Shown here: piece by piece, positions 54,139 through 64,000 of the stretch
Layout of the letters: every line of letters starts with the position of its first letter
Position numbering within the stretch: position 1 is the first letter of the stretch
Source of the DNA: VRUE01 sp963753245
GTDB lineage: Bacteria; Actinomycetota; Thermoleophilia; Solirubrobacterales; 70-9
DNA length: 64,000 nt
Reading direction: 5' to 3'
NCBI GenBank assembly: GCA_963753245.1
Contig: CAVWBK010000007.1
Coordinates: 186,001-250,000 of the forward strand
Notes under the pieces: generated by a model
The model's database searches: none
What the model saw: only the letters and a program-made list of their open reading frames with translations
Told to the model about the DNA's origin: nothing
Program-made: the position numbers and the translations under genes

Positions 54139-57100
54139 ATGGCGCAAACGGCGACCGTGCAGATCCAGATGCCCGAGATGGGCGAGTCGGTCACCGAGGG
54201 GATCGTGCTCGAGTGGCACGTCGCCGAGGGCGATTTCATCAACGAGGGCGACACCGTGGTCGAGGTGTCAACCGACAAGGTTGACGCGGAGGTACCGGCG
54301 CCCGCCAGCGGGATCATCACCAAGCTGATCGCCTCCGTCGATGACGAGGTGCCGGTCGGCGCGGCGCTGGCCGAGATGGAACCCGGCGAGGACGGTGGGG
54401 GTCACGACGCCGACGGCTCGGAGGGATCGGCGGCCCGGGTCGCGGACTCCCCGAGCGCCGGCTCCGCCGCCGAGGCAAGCGCCAGCCCAGCGGCCGATCT
54501 GCCGGCCGAGTCGGCACCGGCCCTGGAGGCCAACGGCGACTCGGGCGCGGCACGGGCGACACCGGTGGCACGCCGCGTGGCTGCCGAGCTCGGTGTCGAC
54601 CTCGCCGCGATCGCCGCCAGCGGCCCGGGAACCAAGGTAATGAAAGAGGACGTGCTGGCCGCCGCAAGCGGTGCCGGAAACGGCGCCGGCGCTCAGCGCT
54701 CCGGGGAGGAGCGCCAACTGCGGGGGCCGGCGGCAATGCTGGCCAAAGCGATGGATGAGAGTCGCGAGGTCCCGACCGCGACCTCATTTCGCGCGATCGC
54801 GGTCGACACCCTCGATGCCAAGCGCCGTGCTCTGAACGGAGTCCTCAACGAGCGCGGCATGAAGGTCTCCTTCACCCACATCATCGCCTGGGCGATCTCA
54901 CGAGCGGCCAAGAGTTTTCCGGTGATGGTCCGCACCTTCGAGGACCGTGAGGGCAAGCCGTTTGCGATCGAGGCGAGCCCGGTCAACCTCGGGATCGCGG
55001 TCGACGTCGAGCGCAAGGACGGCTCACACAGCCTGATGGTTCCGGCGATCAAGGGCGCGGACGGGCTCGACTTCGCCGCCTTTCACAGCTACTACGAGGA
55101 GCTGATCACCAAGACTCGCGAGAACAAGCTGAGCGCCGATGACTTTCAGGGCACCAACATCTCGCTGACCAACCCCGGGGGCATCGGCACAGTTGCCTCG
55201 GTTCCCCGCCTGCTGAAGGGTCAGAGCGCGATCATCGCGACCGGCTCGATCGCCTACCCTCCCGAGTGGGCCCACGCGACGCCCGAGCGGCTGCGGGCGC
55301 TCGGTGTGTCCAAGGTGATGACGCTCACCTCCACCTATGACCACCGGGTGATCCAGGGGGCGGAGTCGGGCGCCTTCCTGCGCCGCATCGAGCAGCTCCT
55401 GCAGGGCGAAGACGGCTTCTATGAGGGGATCGCCGCCGACCTCGGAGTCGAGGCAGCTCCGATCTCCGCCGCCCACCCCGCGTCAGCCTCGGCGCCGCCG
55501 CTCGGCGCCCCCGTGCCGGCGAGCGGCGCCGCGGCTCCCGATGAGACCCTGCTGCAGGCCGTGCAGGCAGCGACATCGCTGCTCAAGGGCTACCGAACCC
55601 ACGGCCATCTCGCCGCCCGCCTCGACCCGCTGGGGCGCGAGCCGAAGGGCGATCCGGCGATCCAGCCCGAGACACTCGACCTGACGCCAGAGCTGATGGC
55701 GCGGGTCCCGGCCTCGATCCTGCGGATCGGCGTACCGGGAGAGACCCTGCTCGAAGCGCTGCCACGGATGCGTGAGGCCTACTGCGGAACGATCGCCTAC
55801 CAGTTCGAGCATCTCTCCTCCCACCAGCAGCGGACCTGGCTGCGGGAGATGGTCGAGACCGGGGCCCACCGCGAGCCCCTGGAGGACGACGAGAAAATCC
55901 GCCTGCTGCACCGTCTGATCGACGTCTTCGGCTTCGAGCGCTTCCTCGAGAAGGCCTACCTGGGACAGAAGATCTTCTCGATCGAGGGGCTCGACACGGT
56001 CGTCCCGATGCTCGATGAGCTGGTCACCCTCGCCCACCGAAGCGGCGCCGATGAGGTCGTCTTCGGAATGGCCCACCGTGGCCGCCTCGCCGTCCTCGCC
56101 CACAACCTGGGGCGCTCGGTCGAGTCGATCCTCGCCGAGTTTGAGGGCGCCAAGCAGATCGAGATGGTGAAGGCGGTGGCGGCGATCCCGCATGGCGGCA
56201 CCGGCGACGTCAAGTACCACTACGGCCACCAGGGGGTCTATGAGACCTGCGCCGGTGAGCAGATTGCGGTGCGCCTCTATCCAAACCCCAGCCACCTGGA
56301 GTTCGTCAACCCGGTGGTCGAGGGGGCGACGCGCTTCATCCAATCCGAGCTCGATGGCGCCAGGATCGCCCACCAGCCCAAACGAGCGGTGCCGGTTCTG
56401 CTGCACGGCGACGCGGCCTTCCCGGGCCAGGGAGTGGTCGCCGAGACCCTCAACCTGCGGGCCCTGAAGGGCTACAGCACAGGGGGCACGATCCACATCA
56501 TCCAGAACAACCAGGTCGGGTTCACCACCGACCCCGAGGACGCCCGCTCGACCCCCTATGCGGCCGACATGGCCAAGGGCTTCAATGTCCCGATCGTCCA
56601 TGTCAACGCCGACGACGCGGAGGCCTGCTCCGCGGCGATCCGCCTGGCGATGTCCTATCGGGAGCGCTGGGGGCAGGACATCGTCATCGACGTGATCGGC
56701 TATCGCCGCTACGGCCATAACGAGACCGATGAGCCGGCCTACACGCAGCCGCTGATCGCCGCCAAGATCAAGGCCCACCCTCCGATCTCAGAGCTCTACG
56801 CCGAGAAGCTGATCGAGGAGGGAGTCCTCACCCGCGAGGAGATCGACGAGTTCGCCGAGACACGTCAGGAGGCGATGGCCGAGGCGCTCAAGGAGCTGCG
56901 CCGCAAGATGGAGCTGGGCGAGTACGAAGACCCGACGGTGACGACCTCGGCGACCGGCGAACTGGACCGAAGCGCCAGCCCCCCGGTCGACACCGCGCTT
57001 GCACTCGAGAGGTTGCGTCCGTTGAATGAGGCCCTGATCGCGGTCCCGGAGAGCTTCACCATCCACCGCAAGCTGCGCAAACCCCTGGCCCGGCGGCTTG

Positions 57101-58164
57101 AGGCGCTCGAGCAGGGGGGAATCGACTTCGGCCACGCCGAGGCGCTCGCCTTCGCCTCGCTGCTCACCGAGGGCGTCCACATCCGGCTCACCGGCCAGGA
57201 CACCGAGCGCGGCACCTTCTCCCACCGCCACCTCGTCCTGCACGACGAGAACACCGGGTTGCGCTACACGCCGATGCAAAATCTCGAGGGGGCGAGCGCC
57301 CCATTTGAGCTGCACAACAGCCCGCTCTCGGAGATCGCCTGCCTTGGATTTGAGTACGGCTACTCGGCGGCAACCCCGGGCGCCCTGGTCCTCTGGGAGG
57401 CACAGTTCGGCGACTTCGCCAACGCCGGCCAGGTCATCATCGACAGCTTCATCGTCTCCGGCGAGGCCAAGTGGGGGCAGACCAGTCGTCTCACGCTGCT
57501 CCTCCCGCACGGCTATGAGGGCTCAGGACCCGAGCACTCAAGCGCGCGGATCGAGCGCTTCCTGGCACTCGCAGCGGAGGGCAACATCAGGATCGCCAAT
57601 CCGACCACCGCCGCCCAGTACTTCCATCTGCTGCGCCGCCAGGCGCTGATCCGCAAGCCACGACCGCTGATCGTCTTCACCCCCAAGGGTCTGCTGCGCC
57701 TCGACCGCGCCGCCGCCTCCCCCCAGGAACTGAGCGAGGGCGGCTTCCAGTTCACGATCGACGATCCGACCGCGGCCGAGCGCCGCGAGAAGGTCACCCG
57801 TCTGATCCTCTGCAGCGGCAAGGTCTATTTCGATATCGACGCCAACGAGCGCCGCGCGGCGGCCGAGGACGTCGCGATCGCCAGGGTGGAGCTGATCTAC
57901 CCCTTCGCCAAGGCCCAGCTCGGTGAGCTGATCGACTCCTACCCCAAACTCAAGGAGATCGTCTGGGTGCAGGAGGAGCCCCGCAACATGGGCTGCTGGA
58001 AGGTGATGTCACGGCGCCTGCCCGACCTCGTCCCCGATGGCATCGAGCTCGGTTACGTCGGGCGCCCGACCCGGGCCAGCACCGGCGAGGGTTACTCGGT
58101 CGCACACGCTCGCGAGCAGGAGCGGATCGTGCTCACCGCCCTCACCCCGGGACACACCGACTAG
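54139..58164 (+). CDS. kgd: 2-oxoglutarate dehydrogenase, full E2-E1 fusion
   Basis: A 1341-residue protein. Residues 6-84 are a lipoyl domain with STDKVDAEV (Lys47 the expected lipoylation site). Residues 139-175 match an E3-binding domain (ATPVARRVAAELGVDL, GTKVMKEDVLAA). About 195-430 are the E2 acyltransferase, with DHRVIQGAESG (His402). About 480-1340 are the ThDP-dependent E1: HRGRLAVLAHNLG, LLHGDAAFPGQGVV, and IQNNQVGFTTDP. Known mycobacterial and corynebacterial forms carry E2 catalytic and E1 parts but lack the lipoyl and E3-binding domains. An Ala/Ser/Gly-rich hinge (85-138) lies between them here. The reaction is 2-oxoglutarate to succinyl-CoA, CO2 and reduced lipoamide. Confidence 0.9.
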   Translation: MAQTATVQIQMPEMGESVTEGIVLEWHVAEGDFINEGDTVVEVSTDKVDAEVPAPASGIITKLIASVDDEVPVGAALAEMEPGEDGGGHDADGSEGSAARVADSPSAGSAAEASASPAADLPAESAPALEANGDSGAARATPVARRVAAELGVDLAAIAASGPGTKVMKEDVLAAASGAGNGAGAQRSGEERQLRGPAAMLAKAMDESREVPTATSFRAIAVDTLDAKRRALNGVLNERGMKVSFTHIIAWAISRAAKSFPVMVRTFEDREGKPFAIEASPVNLGIAVDVERKDGSHSLMVPAIKGADGLDFAAFHSYYEELITKTRENKLSADDFQGTNISLTNPGGIGTVASVPRLLKGQSAIIATGSIAYPPEWAHATPERLRALGVSKVMTLTSTYDHRVIQGAESGAFLRRIEQLLQGEDGFYEGIAADLGVEAAPISAAHPASASAPPLGAPVPASGAAAPDETLLQAVQAATSLLKGYRTHGHLAARLDPLGREPKGDPAIQPETLDLTPELMARVPASILRIGVPGETLLEALPRMREAYCGTIAYQFEHLSSHQQRTWLREMVETGAHREPLEDDEKIRLLHRLIDVFGFERFLEKAYLGQKIFSIEGLDTVVPMLDELVTLAHRSGADEVVFGMAHRGRLAVLAHNLGRSVESILAEFEGAKQIEMVKAVAAIPHGGTGDVKYHYGHQGVYETCAGEQIAVRLYPNPSHLEFVNPVVEGATRFIQSELDGARIAHQPKRAVPVLLHGDAAFPGQGVVAETLNLRALKGYSTGGTIHIIQNNQVGFTTDPEDARSTPYAADMAKGFNVPIVHVNADDAEACSAAIRLAMSYRERWGQDIVIDVIGYRRYGHNETDEPAYTQPLIAAKIKAHPPISELYAEKLIEEGVLTREEIDEFAETRQEAMAEALKELRRKMELGEYEDPTVTTSATGELDRSASPPVDTALALERLRPLNEALIAVPESFTIHRKLRKPLARRLEALEQGGIDFGHAEALAFASLLTEGVHIRLTGQDTERGTFSHRHLVLHDENTGLRYTPMQNLEGASAPFELHNSPLSEIACLGFEYGYSAATPGALVLWEAQFGDFANAGQVIIDSFIVSGEAKWGQTSRLTLLLPHGYEGSGPEHSSARIERFLALAAEGNIRIANPTTAAQYFHLLRRQALIRKPRPLIVFTPKGLLRLDRAAASPQELSEGGFQFTIDDPTAAERREKVTRLILCSGKVYFDIDANERRAAAEDVAIARVELIYPFAKAQLGELIDSYPKLKEIVWVQEEPRNMGCWKVMSRRLPDLVPDGIELGYVGRPTRASTGEGYSVAHAREQERIVLTALTPGHTD

Positions 58165-58286
58165 CCCAGTTGCGGTCTGTCCTCACCCCGATCCCCCCGC
58201 GCGCCGATTCCAGGTGCCCCAGTTGAGCGCCCGTGCCAGGCGCCACCGGCGCCCGCGCTGCGATCGTCGCTGGGTATCGTGAACCC

Positions 58287-58625
58287 ATGGATGCAGTGAA
58301 AAAGCCGGTCCCCGGAGAGCTCTTTGTCTGGGTCAAGCGCCTTTCCTGGATTGAGCTGGGGATCTTCAGCGCCCTGATCGTATTCTGGCTGGTGCCGGGC
58401 TATGAAACCGAGACGATGGTGTTCGGCTGGGCTCACGGACTCGGCTTCGTCTGCCTTTGCATCGTGATCTGGATCGCCTGCGTCAGACGCGAGGCGCCCT
58501 ACACCCTGCTGGCCGGAACCCTGACGCCGGTCGGACCGGTGGGCAGCGTGATCGGGATCGAGCTGATCGAACGGAAGGGTTGGGGGGTCGGTTCTCGACC
58601 CGAACGAATCGCTGATTCTCCGTGA
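58287..58625 (+). CDS. DUF3817-like small membrane protein
   Basis: A 112-residue protein with three helices: about residues 22-40 (ELGIFSALIVFWLVPG), 48-68 (AHGLGFVCLCIVIWIACV) and 76-97. The central GWAHGLGF, and the position of Glu in the first helix, fit DUF3817 proteins, which are short integral membrane proteins of unknown function in actinobacteria. TATCGT (58275-58280) ends 6 bases before ATG 58287, again without a ribosome-binding site. Confidence 0.65.
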   Translation: MDAVKKPVPGELFVWVKRLSWIELGIFSALIVFWLVPGYETETMVFGWAHGLGFVCLCIVIWIACVRREAPYTLLAGTLTPVGPVGSVIGIELIERKGWGVGSRPERIADSP

Positions 58626-58661
58626 ACCTTTGCCGATTACCGGTAATAAGTTCAAATTGGC

Positions 58662-58690
58662 TTGACCCGAGGCAGTCAACGCGATATAGG
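58662..58690 (+). promoter_or_regulatory. Strong promoter ahead of the structured RNA
   Basis: TTGACC (58662-58667) and TATAGG (58685-58690) are separated by exactly 17 bases. The predicted start is at about 58697. No reading frame follows, because the next gene points the other way, so the product is likely an RNA. Confidence 0.6.
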
Positions 58691-58696
58691 TAGCTA

Positions 58697-58832
58697 GTGA
58701 CTGTTCCTCTTGGACAGTCCCGTCCAGGGGGAACGGCCGCGTCGGCATCCCTCCCTGGCTACCGACGCGCAGGTGCAGTGAGGGTCGCGCGGACCCCCCT
58801 GCCTCCCGCGGCCCCGCTGCACCTCATCTTTT
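58697..58832 (+). ncRNA. Structured non-coding RNA candidate, 6C-like
   Basis: About 136 bases with three perfect stems. Hairpin 1 pairs 58703-58707 with 58730-58734 and 58711-58715 with 58722-58726. Hairpin 2 pairs CGCGTCGG (58738-58745) with CCGACGCG (58762-58769) around a loop holding CCCTCCC. Hairpin 3 pairs AGGTGCAG (58771-58778) with CTGCACCT (58817-58824), encloses CGCGG/CCGCG, and has a loop with ACCCCCC. The RNA ends in CATCTTTT. The actinobacterial '6C' RNA family has hairpins whose loops contain runs of at least six cytosines; hairpin 3 meets this and hairpin 2 nearly does. It lies between DUF3817 and aconitase genes. It is not a tRNA, and I see no tmRNA or SRP features. Confidence 0.55.
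58771..58832 (+). terminator. Hairpin with T-run at the end of the RNA locus
   Basis: The 8-base stem AGGTGCAG/CTGCACCT, extended inside by CGCGG/CCGCG, is followed by CATCTTTT. It would stop the RNA about 30 bases before the 3' end of the convergent aconitase gene. The stem may be both part of the RNA and its terminator. Confidence 0.5.
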
Positions 58833-58863
58833 CCAGGGGCGCTATCTGTACCGGTTTCGGTCG

Positions 58864-61668
<2,805 letters not shown>

Positions 61669-61723
61669 GCACTCATCCTACGAGGCGAGGGCGCTCGACG
61701 ATGGGCAGGAGCGCTGCCCCTGC

Positions 61724-62536
61724 TCAGCGCTTGTGGGGAGCGTTCTTCGCGTGCCCGTCGGCGATCGCCTCGGCCGCCTTTTGGCCCATCGGACCGACCT
61801 GGGCACGTACGCCGATCCAGGGGCTGATCGCCGCCATGTGGGCCCCCACCCGTTGCCCGATCGGCGCCACGACGACCTCGACCTTGTCGCGCTCGATCGC
61901 CCTGACAACGGCGGACCCGACCTGCTGCGGAGTTCCGGTCCCCATCCCGATCGGGGGCTTGGCGCCGGAGTCGGCCAACAAGCCGGCGTCACGGATGAAC
62001 CCCGGCGAGACGAGCGAGACGCCCACTCCCCGCGGCGCCAGGTCGGTGCGCAGGGCGAGAGAGAAGCCGCGCAGCCCGAACTTGGTCGCGCTGTAGATCG
62101 AGGTGCGCGGGCTGGCCGCCTTGCCCGACAGCGAGGAGATGAAGACGAGATGGCCCGAGCCGCGATCGACCATCCCCGGGTAGAGGGCCCGGGCGGTCAG
62201 CATCGGCGCCTCGAGGTTGACTCGCAGAGCGCGGATGACCTCCTCGGGACTGAAGTCGGCAATCCAGCCCGCCCCGGGCAGGCCGGCATTGGCGACGAGG
62301 ATGTCGACATCGCCCGCCTCGGCCGCGAGAGTCTGCGCCGCCCCCGGCTCTGCGAGGTCGGCGGCCAGGGCCCGGTGCCCACCGCCGGGAAGCTCGGCGG
62401 CCAGCGCCTCGAGCGCCTCCTGATTACGGGCGCTGAGCACAAGCGTGGCGCCGCATGCGGCGAGCGCCTCGGCGATCGCCCGACCGAGGCCTCCGGTCGC
62501 GCCCGTGAGCAGTGCTGTGCGACCGGCAAGTTCCAT
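61724..62536 (-). CDS. Short-chain dehydrogenase/reductase
   Basis: A 270-residue classical SDR. It contains TGATGGLGRAIAEAL (NAD(P) glycine motif), NAGLPGAG, SSLSGKA, and the catalytic YSATKFGLRGF. The C-terminal extension (about residues 225-270) exceeds the usual 250. ATG 62536 (MELAGRTALLTG) is chosen; an upstream frame to 62623 overlaps the region with promoter and riboswitch of the divergent gene. The substrate is unknown. It lies 55 bases from the aconitase start on the same strand, so it may have its own transcript upstream of acnA. Confidence 0.82.
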   Translation of the reverse strand: MELAGRTALLTGATGGLGRAIAEALAACGATLVLSARNQEALEALAAELPGGGHRALAADLAEPGAAQTLAAEAGDVDILVANAGLPGAGWIADFSPEEVIRALRVNLEAPMLTARALYPGMVDRGSGHLVFISSLSGKAASPRTSIYSATKFGLRGFSLALRTDLAPRGVGVSLVSPGFIRDAGLLADSGAKPPIGMGTGTPQQVGSAVVRAIERDKVEVVVAPIGQRVGAHMAAISPWIGVRAQVGPMGQKAAEAIADGHAKNAPHKR

Positions 62537-62662
62537 CCCAGGGCGCAAGCTAGCAGCCCGTGAACCGACAAATGAGTGGTCCCAAACGACAGGAATAGCC
62601 GTGAGAAGTGCGAAAGGCCACAAAATGTTGGTTTTATGTGAGCAAGCGACCAGTCGATCGTC

Positions 62663-62668
62663 TACACT
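62663..62668 (+). promoter_or_regulatory. -10 box ahead of the riboswitch
   Basis: TACACT at 62663-62668 would place the transcript start near 62675, just before the first conserved riboswitch bases. The -35 region is not convincing. Confidence 0.4.
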
Positions 62669-62682
62669 GCCGCCGTTCCAGA

Positions 62683-62820
62683 TAACCGAAACGCCTAATC
62701 CCGTGCGCCCTGAGGCGCGATGGGAACGGGGGAACCACGTTTTCGGGGCTAACCCACCTCGTACAGGTGGGGGCGCAGGCTCCCTTCGCGCCAGCCCGAC
62801 AGCTAACCCCGTAGGCCGAC
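62683..62820 (+). promoter_or_regulatory. Cyclic-di-AMP riboswitch (ydaO/yuaA type)
   Basis: The leader before the NlpC/P60-like gene shows the conserved pieces in order: CGAAACGCCTAATCCCGTG, GGGGGAACCACGTTTTC, GGGGCTAACCC, AGGCTCCCTTCGCG, and GACAGCTAACCCCGTAGGC, then GAAGGAGA. These are the recognisable blocks of the ydaO class that binds cyclic di-AMP and normally turns genes off when the second messenger is high. In actinobacteria this class is often found before cell-wall hydrolase genes. The ribosome-binding site (62821-62828) follows directly. Whether control here is by termination or translation is not clear. Confidence 0.88.
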
Positions 62821-62833
62821 GAAGGAGATCGGT

Positions 62834-63391
62834 TTGCTTTCGAACACCAAGAAACTCAAGTTTGTACTAGCGGCATCAACAGCGCTCGTAGCACTGGCCC
62901 TCCTCATCCCCGCCGGCGCCTCGGCTAACTGCGGCGGCGGCGGCGTGACGCCGGATGAAGTCGACGTCTGCACCCCGACCCCCAAAGCCCACCTGCTCAG
63001 CGACGGGATGCTGATCCCGCCCAAGGCCGCTCCGCCGCGGATCAAGGCCGTGATCGCGGCGGCGAATCGGATCCGCACCAAGCCCTACATCTACGGCGGC
63101 GGCCACGCCAGGTGGTGGGACACCGGTTATGACTGCTCGGGCTCGGTCAGCTACGCCCTGCACGGCGGTGAATTCATCTCCAGCCCGATGCCCTCGGGGC
63201 CGATGGAGAGCTGGGGGGCGCCCGGCCCCGGCCGTTGGATCACCGTCTGGGCCAACGCCGGCCATGCCTACGCCGAAATTGCCGGCTTCCGCTGGGACAC
63301 CGCCGGAGACGCGAGCGGCACCGGTCCGCGCTGGCACGAAGAACTGCTCAGCAATCAGGGCTTCGTCGCCCGCCATCCGCCCGGTTACTAG
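62834..63391 (+). CDS. NlpC/P60-like exported cell-wall hydrolase
   Basis: A 185-residue exported protein. Start is TTG 62834, 5 bases after GAAGGAGA. The signal peptide is LAASTALVALALLIPAGASA. The catalytic part shows YGGGHARWWDTGYDCSGSVSYAL (Cys in DCSGS) and GHAYAEIAGFRWDT (His), the Cys-His pair of NlpC/P60-type peptidases that cut peptidoglycan stems. The third polar residue is not fixed by eye. It is a short form with no repeat or binding domain. Control by cyclic di-AMP links it to envelope or osmotic state. Confidence 0.85.
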   Translation: MLSNTKKLKFVLAASTALVALALLIPAGASANCGGGGVTPDEVDVCTPTPKAHLLSDGMLIPPKAAPPRIKAVIAAANRIRTKPYIYGGGHARWWDTGYDCSGSVSYALHGGEFISSPMPSGPMESWGAPGPGRWITVWANAGHAYAEIAGFRWDTAGDASGTGPRWHEELLSNQGFVARHPPGY

Positions 63392-63446
63392 GCGGCGAGG
63401 AGTCGATCGCCCGCGGGCGCCCGGCGCGCCCGCCTCGCTCTTACTC

Positions 63447-63478
63447 CGCCCCGGCCAACCGGCCGGGGCGAGTTTGTC
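63447..63478 (+). terminator. Intrinsic terminator after the NlpC/P60-like gene
   Basis: CGCCCCGGCC-AACC-GGCCGGGGCG is a perfect 10-base stem with a 4-base loop (63447-63470), followed by AGTTTGTCCTT. It lies 56 bases after the stop codon and before the promoter of the next gene. Confidence 0.75.
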
Positions 63479-63540
63479 CTTGCTTTCCTGAACTACTCGG
63501 ATAACTTCTGCGTGTAGCCACTCCACCGCCAGACATCCGC

Positions 63541-64000
63541 TTGGCCAACCTCACCAAGCACTACGGAGGGGTGGTTGCGGTCGCGGGAATCGACCTCGAG
63601 ATCCAGGCTGGGGAGTTCTTCACGATGCTCGGCCCATCGGGCTCGGGCAAGACCACGACGCTGCGGATGATCGCGGGCTTTGAGGATCCGAGCGCCGGCA
63701 GTGTCGAGTTGGCCGGGCGGGATGTCAGCGGCGTGCCGCCCTACGATCGCGCGATCAACACCGTCTTTCAGGACTACGCGCTCTTCCCGCACATGAGCGT
63801 CGGCGAGAACGTCGCCTATGGGCTGCGGGTCGCCGGCGTCGCCAAGGCGGAGCGCGCCCAACGCCGTGATCAGGCACTGGAGATGGTGCGCCTGCCGGGC
63901 TACAGCGAGCGCAAGCCGGGCGAGCTCTCCGGCGGACAGCGCCAGCGCGTCGCCCTGGCGCGGGCGATCGTCAACCGTCCCAAGGTTCTGCTCCTCGATG
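63541..64000 (+). CDS. ABC transporter ATP-binding protein, PotA-like (partial)
   Basis: The gene runs off the window. Walker A is LGPSGSGKTTTLRMIAG, the Q-loop region is FQDYALFPHMSVGENV (a PotA/polyamine-type signature), the ABC signature is ELSGGQRQRVALARAI, and Walker B begins KVLLLD at the edge. TTG 63541 is the first standard start, but PDIR just upstream also looks homologous and the frame is open to 63505; an unusual start or a small error near 63512 is possible. Partners for polyamine or iron uptake should follow downstream. Confidence 0.85.
   Translation, partial: MANLTKHYGGVVAVAGIDLEIQAGEFFTMLGPSGSGKTTTLRMIAGFEDPSAGSVELAGRDVSGVPPYDRAINTVFQDYALFPHMSVGENVAYGLRVAGVAKAERAQRRDQALEMVRLPGYSERKPGELSGGQRQRVALARAIVNRPKVLLLD

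Noticed and set aside
58674..58863. tRNA, tmRNA, SRP RNA or 6S RNA for the structured intergenic region
   Set aside because: No cloverleaf or T-loop, no tag frame, no GGAA tetraloop of the SRP type, and no long single hairpin with a central bubble. The three separate C-rich hairpins fit none of them.

Overview
The window is about 64 kb of high-GC DNA from a chromosome of an actinobacterial type. The gene content points to the Thermoleophilia/Solirubrobacterales side of the phylum. Reasons: pervasive GTG/TTG starts, a split 14-gene nuo operon, a fused 2-oxoglutarate dehydrogenase of the actinobacterial kgd/odhA type, a DPPR-synthase-like prenyltransferase, a DUF6636-type lipoprotein, and a tandem ThyX-like protein. 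This assignment is an inference from gene families, not from a marker tree.

Layout. 1-183: tail of a deazaflavin-dependent oxidoreductase. 0.4-4.6 kb: an insertion-sequence pile-up with three different IS110-family elements, one of them decayed. 4.6-19.8 kb: a small membrane-protein gene facing a complete nuoABCDEFGHIJKLMN operon (respiratory complex I) with almost every junction overlapping. 20-21.8 kb: acyl-CoA synthetase. 21.8-26.3 kb: a stretch in which four consecutive genes of any size are frameshifted (exported protein, AEC permease, tandem ThyX-like protein, membrane protein). 26.3-38.3 kb: mixed housekeeping and regulatory genes (CBS protein, zinc-ribbon protein, lipoprotein, TetR unit, UPF0104-type membrane protein, sulfotransferase, RibD-like reductase, acyl-CoA dehydrogenase, phosphotransferase, sensor kinase and receiver). 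38.3-42.3 kb: DEAD-box helicase and quinone oxidoreductase genes, split by an intact IS110 copy. 42.4-46.6 kb: PfkB kinase, an epimerase remnant, citrate synthase and three small conserved genes. 46.6-50.2 kb: UbiA-type prenyltransferase, then an exported-protein/two-component operon. 50.3-54.1 kb: AGPS-like and fatty acyl-CoA reductase genes, a plausible ether-lipid pair. 54.1-61.7 kb: E2-E1 2-oxoglutarate dehydrogenase, DUF3817 protein, a structured non-coding RNA candidate and aconitase. 61.7-64 kb: SDR, a cyclic-di-AMP riboswitch with an NlpC/P60-like hydrolase, and the start of a PotA-like ATPase.

How it fits together. The window is rich in central aerobic metabolism: citrate synthase, aconitase and 2-oxoglutarate dehydrogenase feed NADH to complex I. 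Lipid genes (acyl-CoA ligase, acyl-CoA dehydrogenase, fatty acyl-CoA reductase, AGPS) form a second theme. At least thirteen genes have a TANNNT box 6-9 bases before the start codon and no Shine-Dalgarno sequence, which suggests leaderless transcription. Two divergent pairs appear to share one symmetric -10 box.

Most notable observations: (i) an IS110 copy whose non-coding left end contains a 10-base match to its own insertion junction, a candidate bridge-RNA guide, with a second, independent copy flanked by the same 8 bases; (ii) a 2-oxoglutarate dehydrogenase carrying a full E2 (lipoyl, peripheral-subunit-binding and catalytic domains) fused to E1; (iii) a promoter-hairpins-terminator RNA locus next to aconitase, with a six-cytosine loop.
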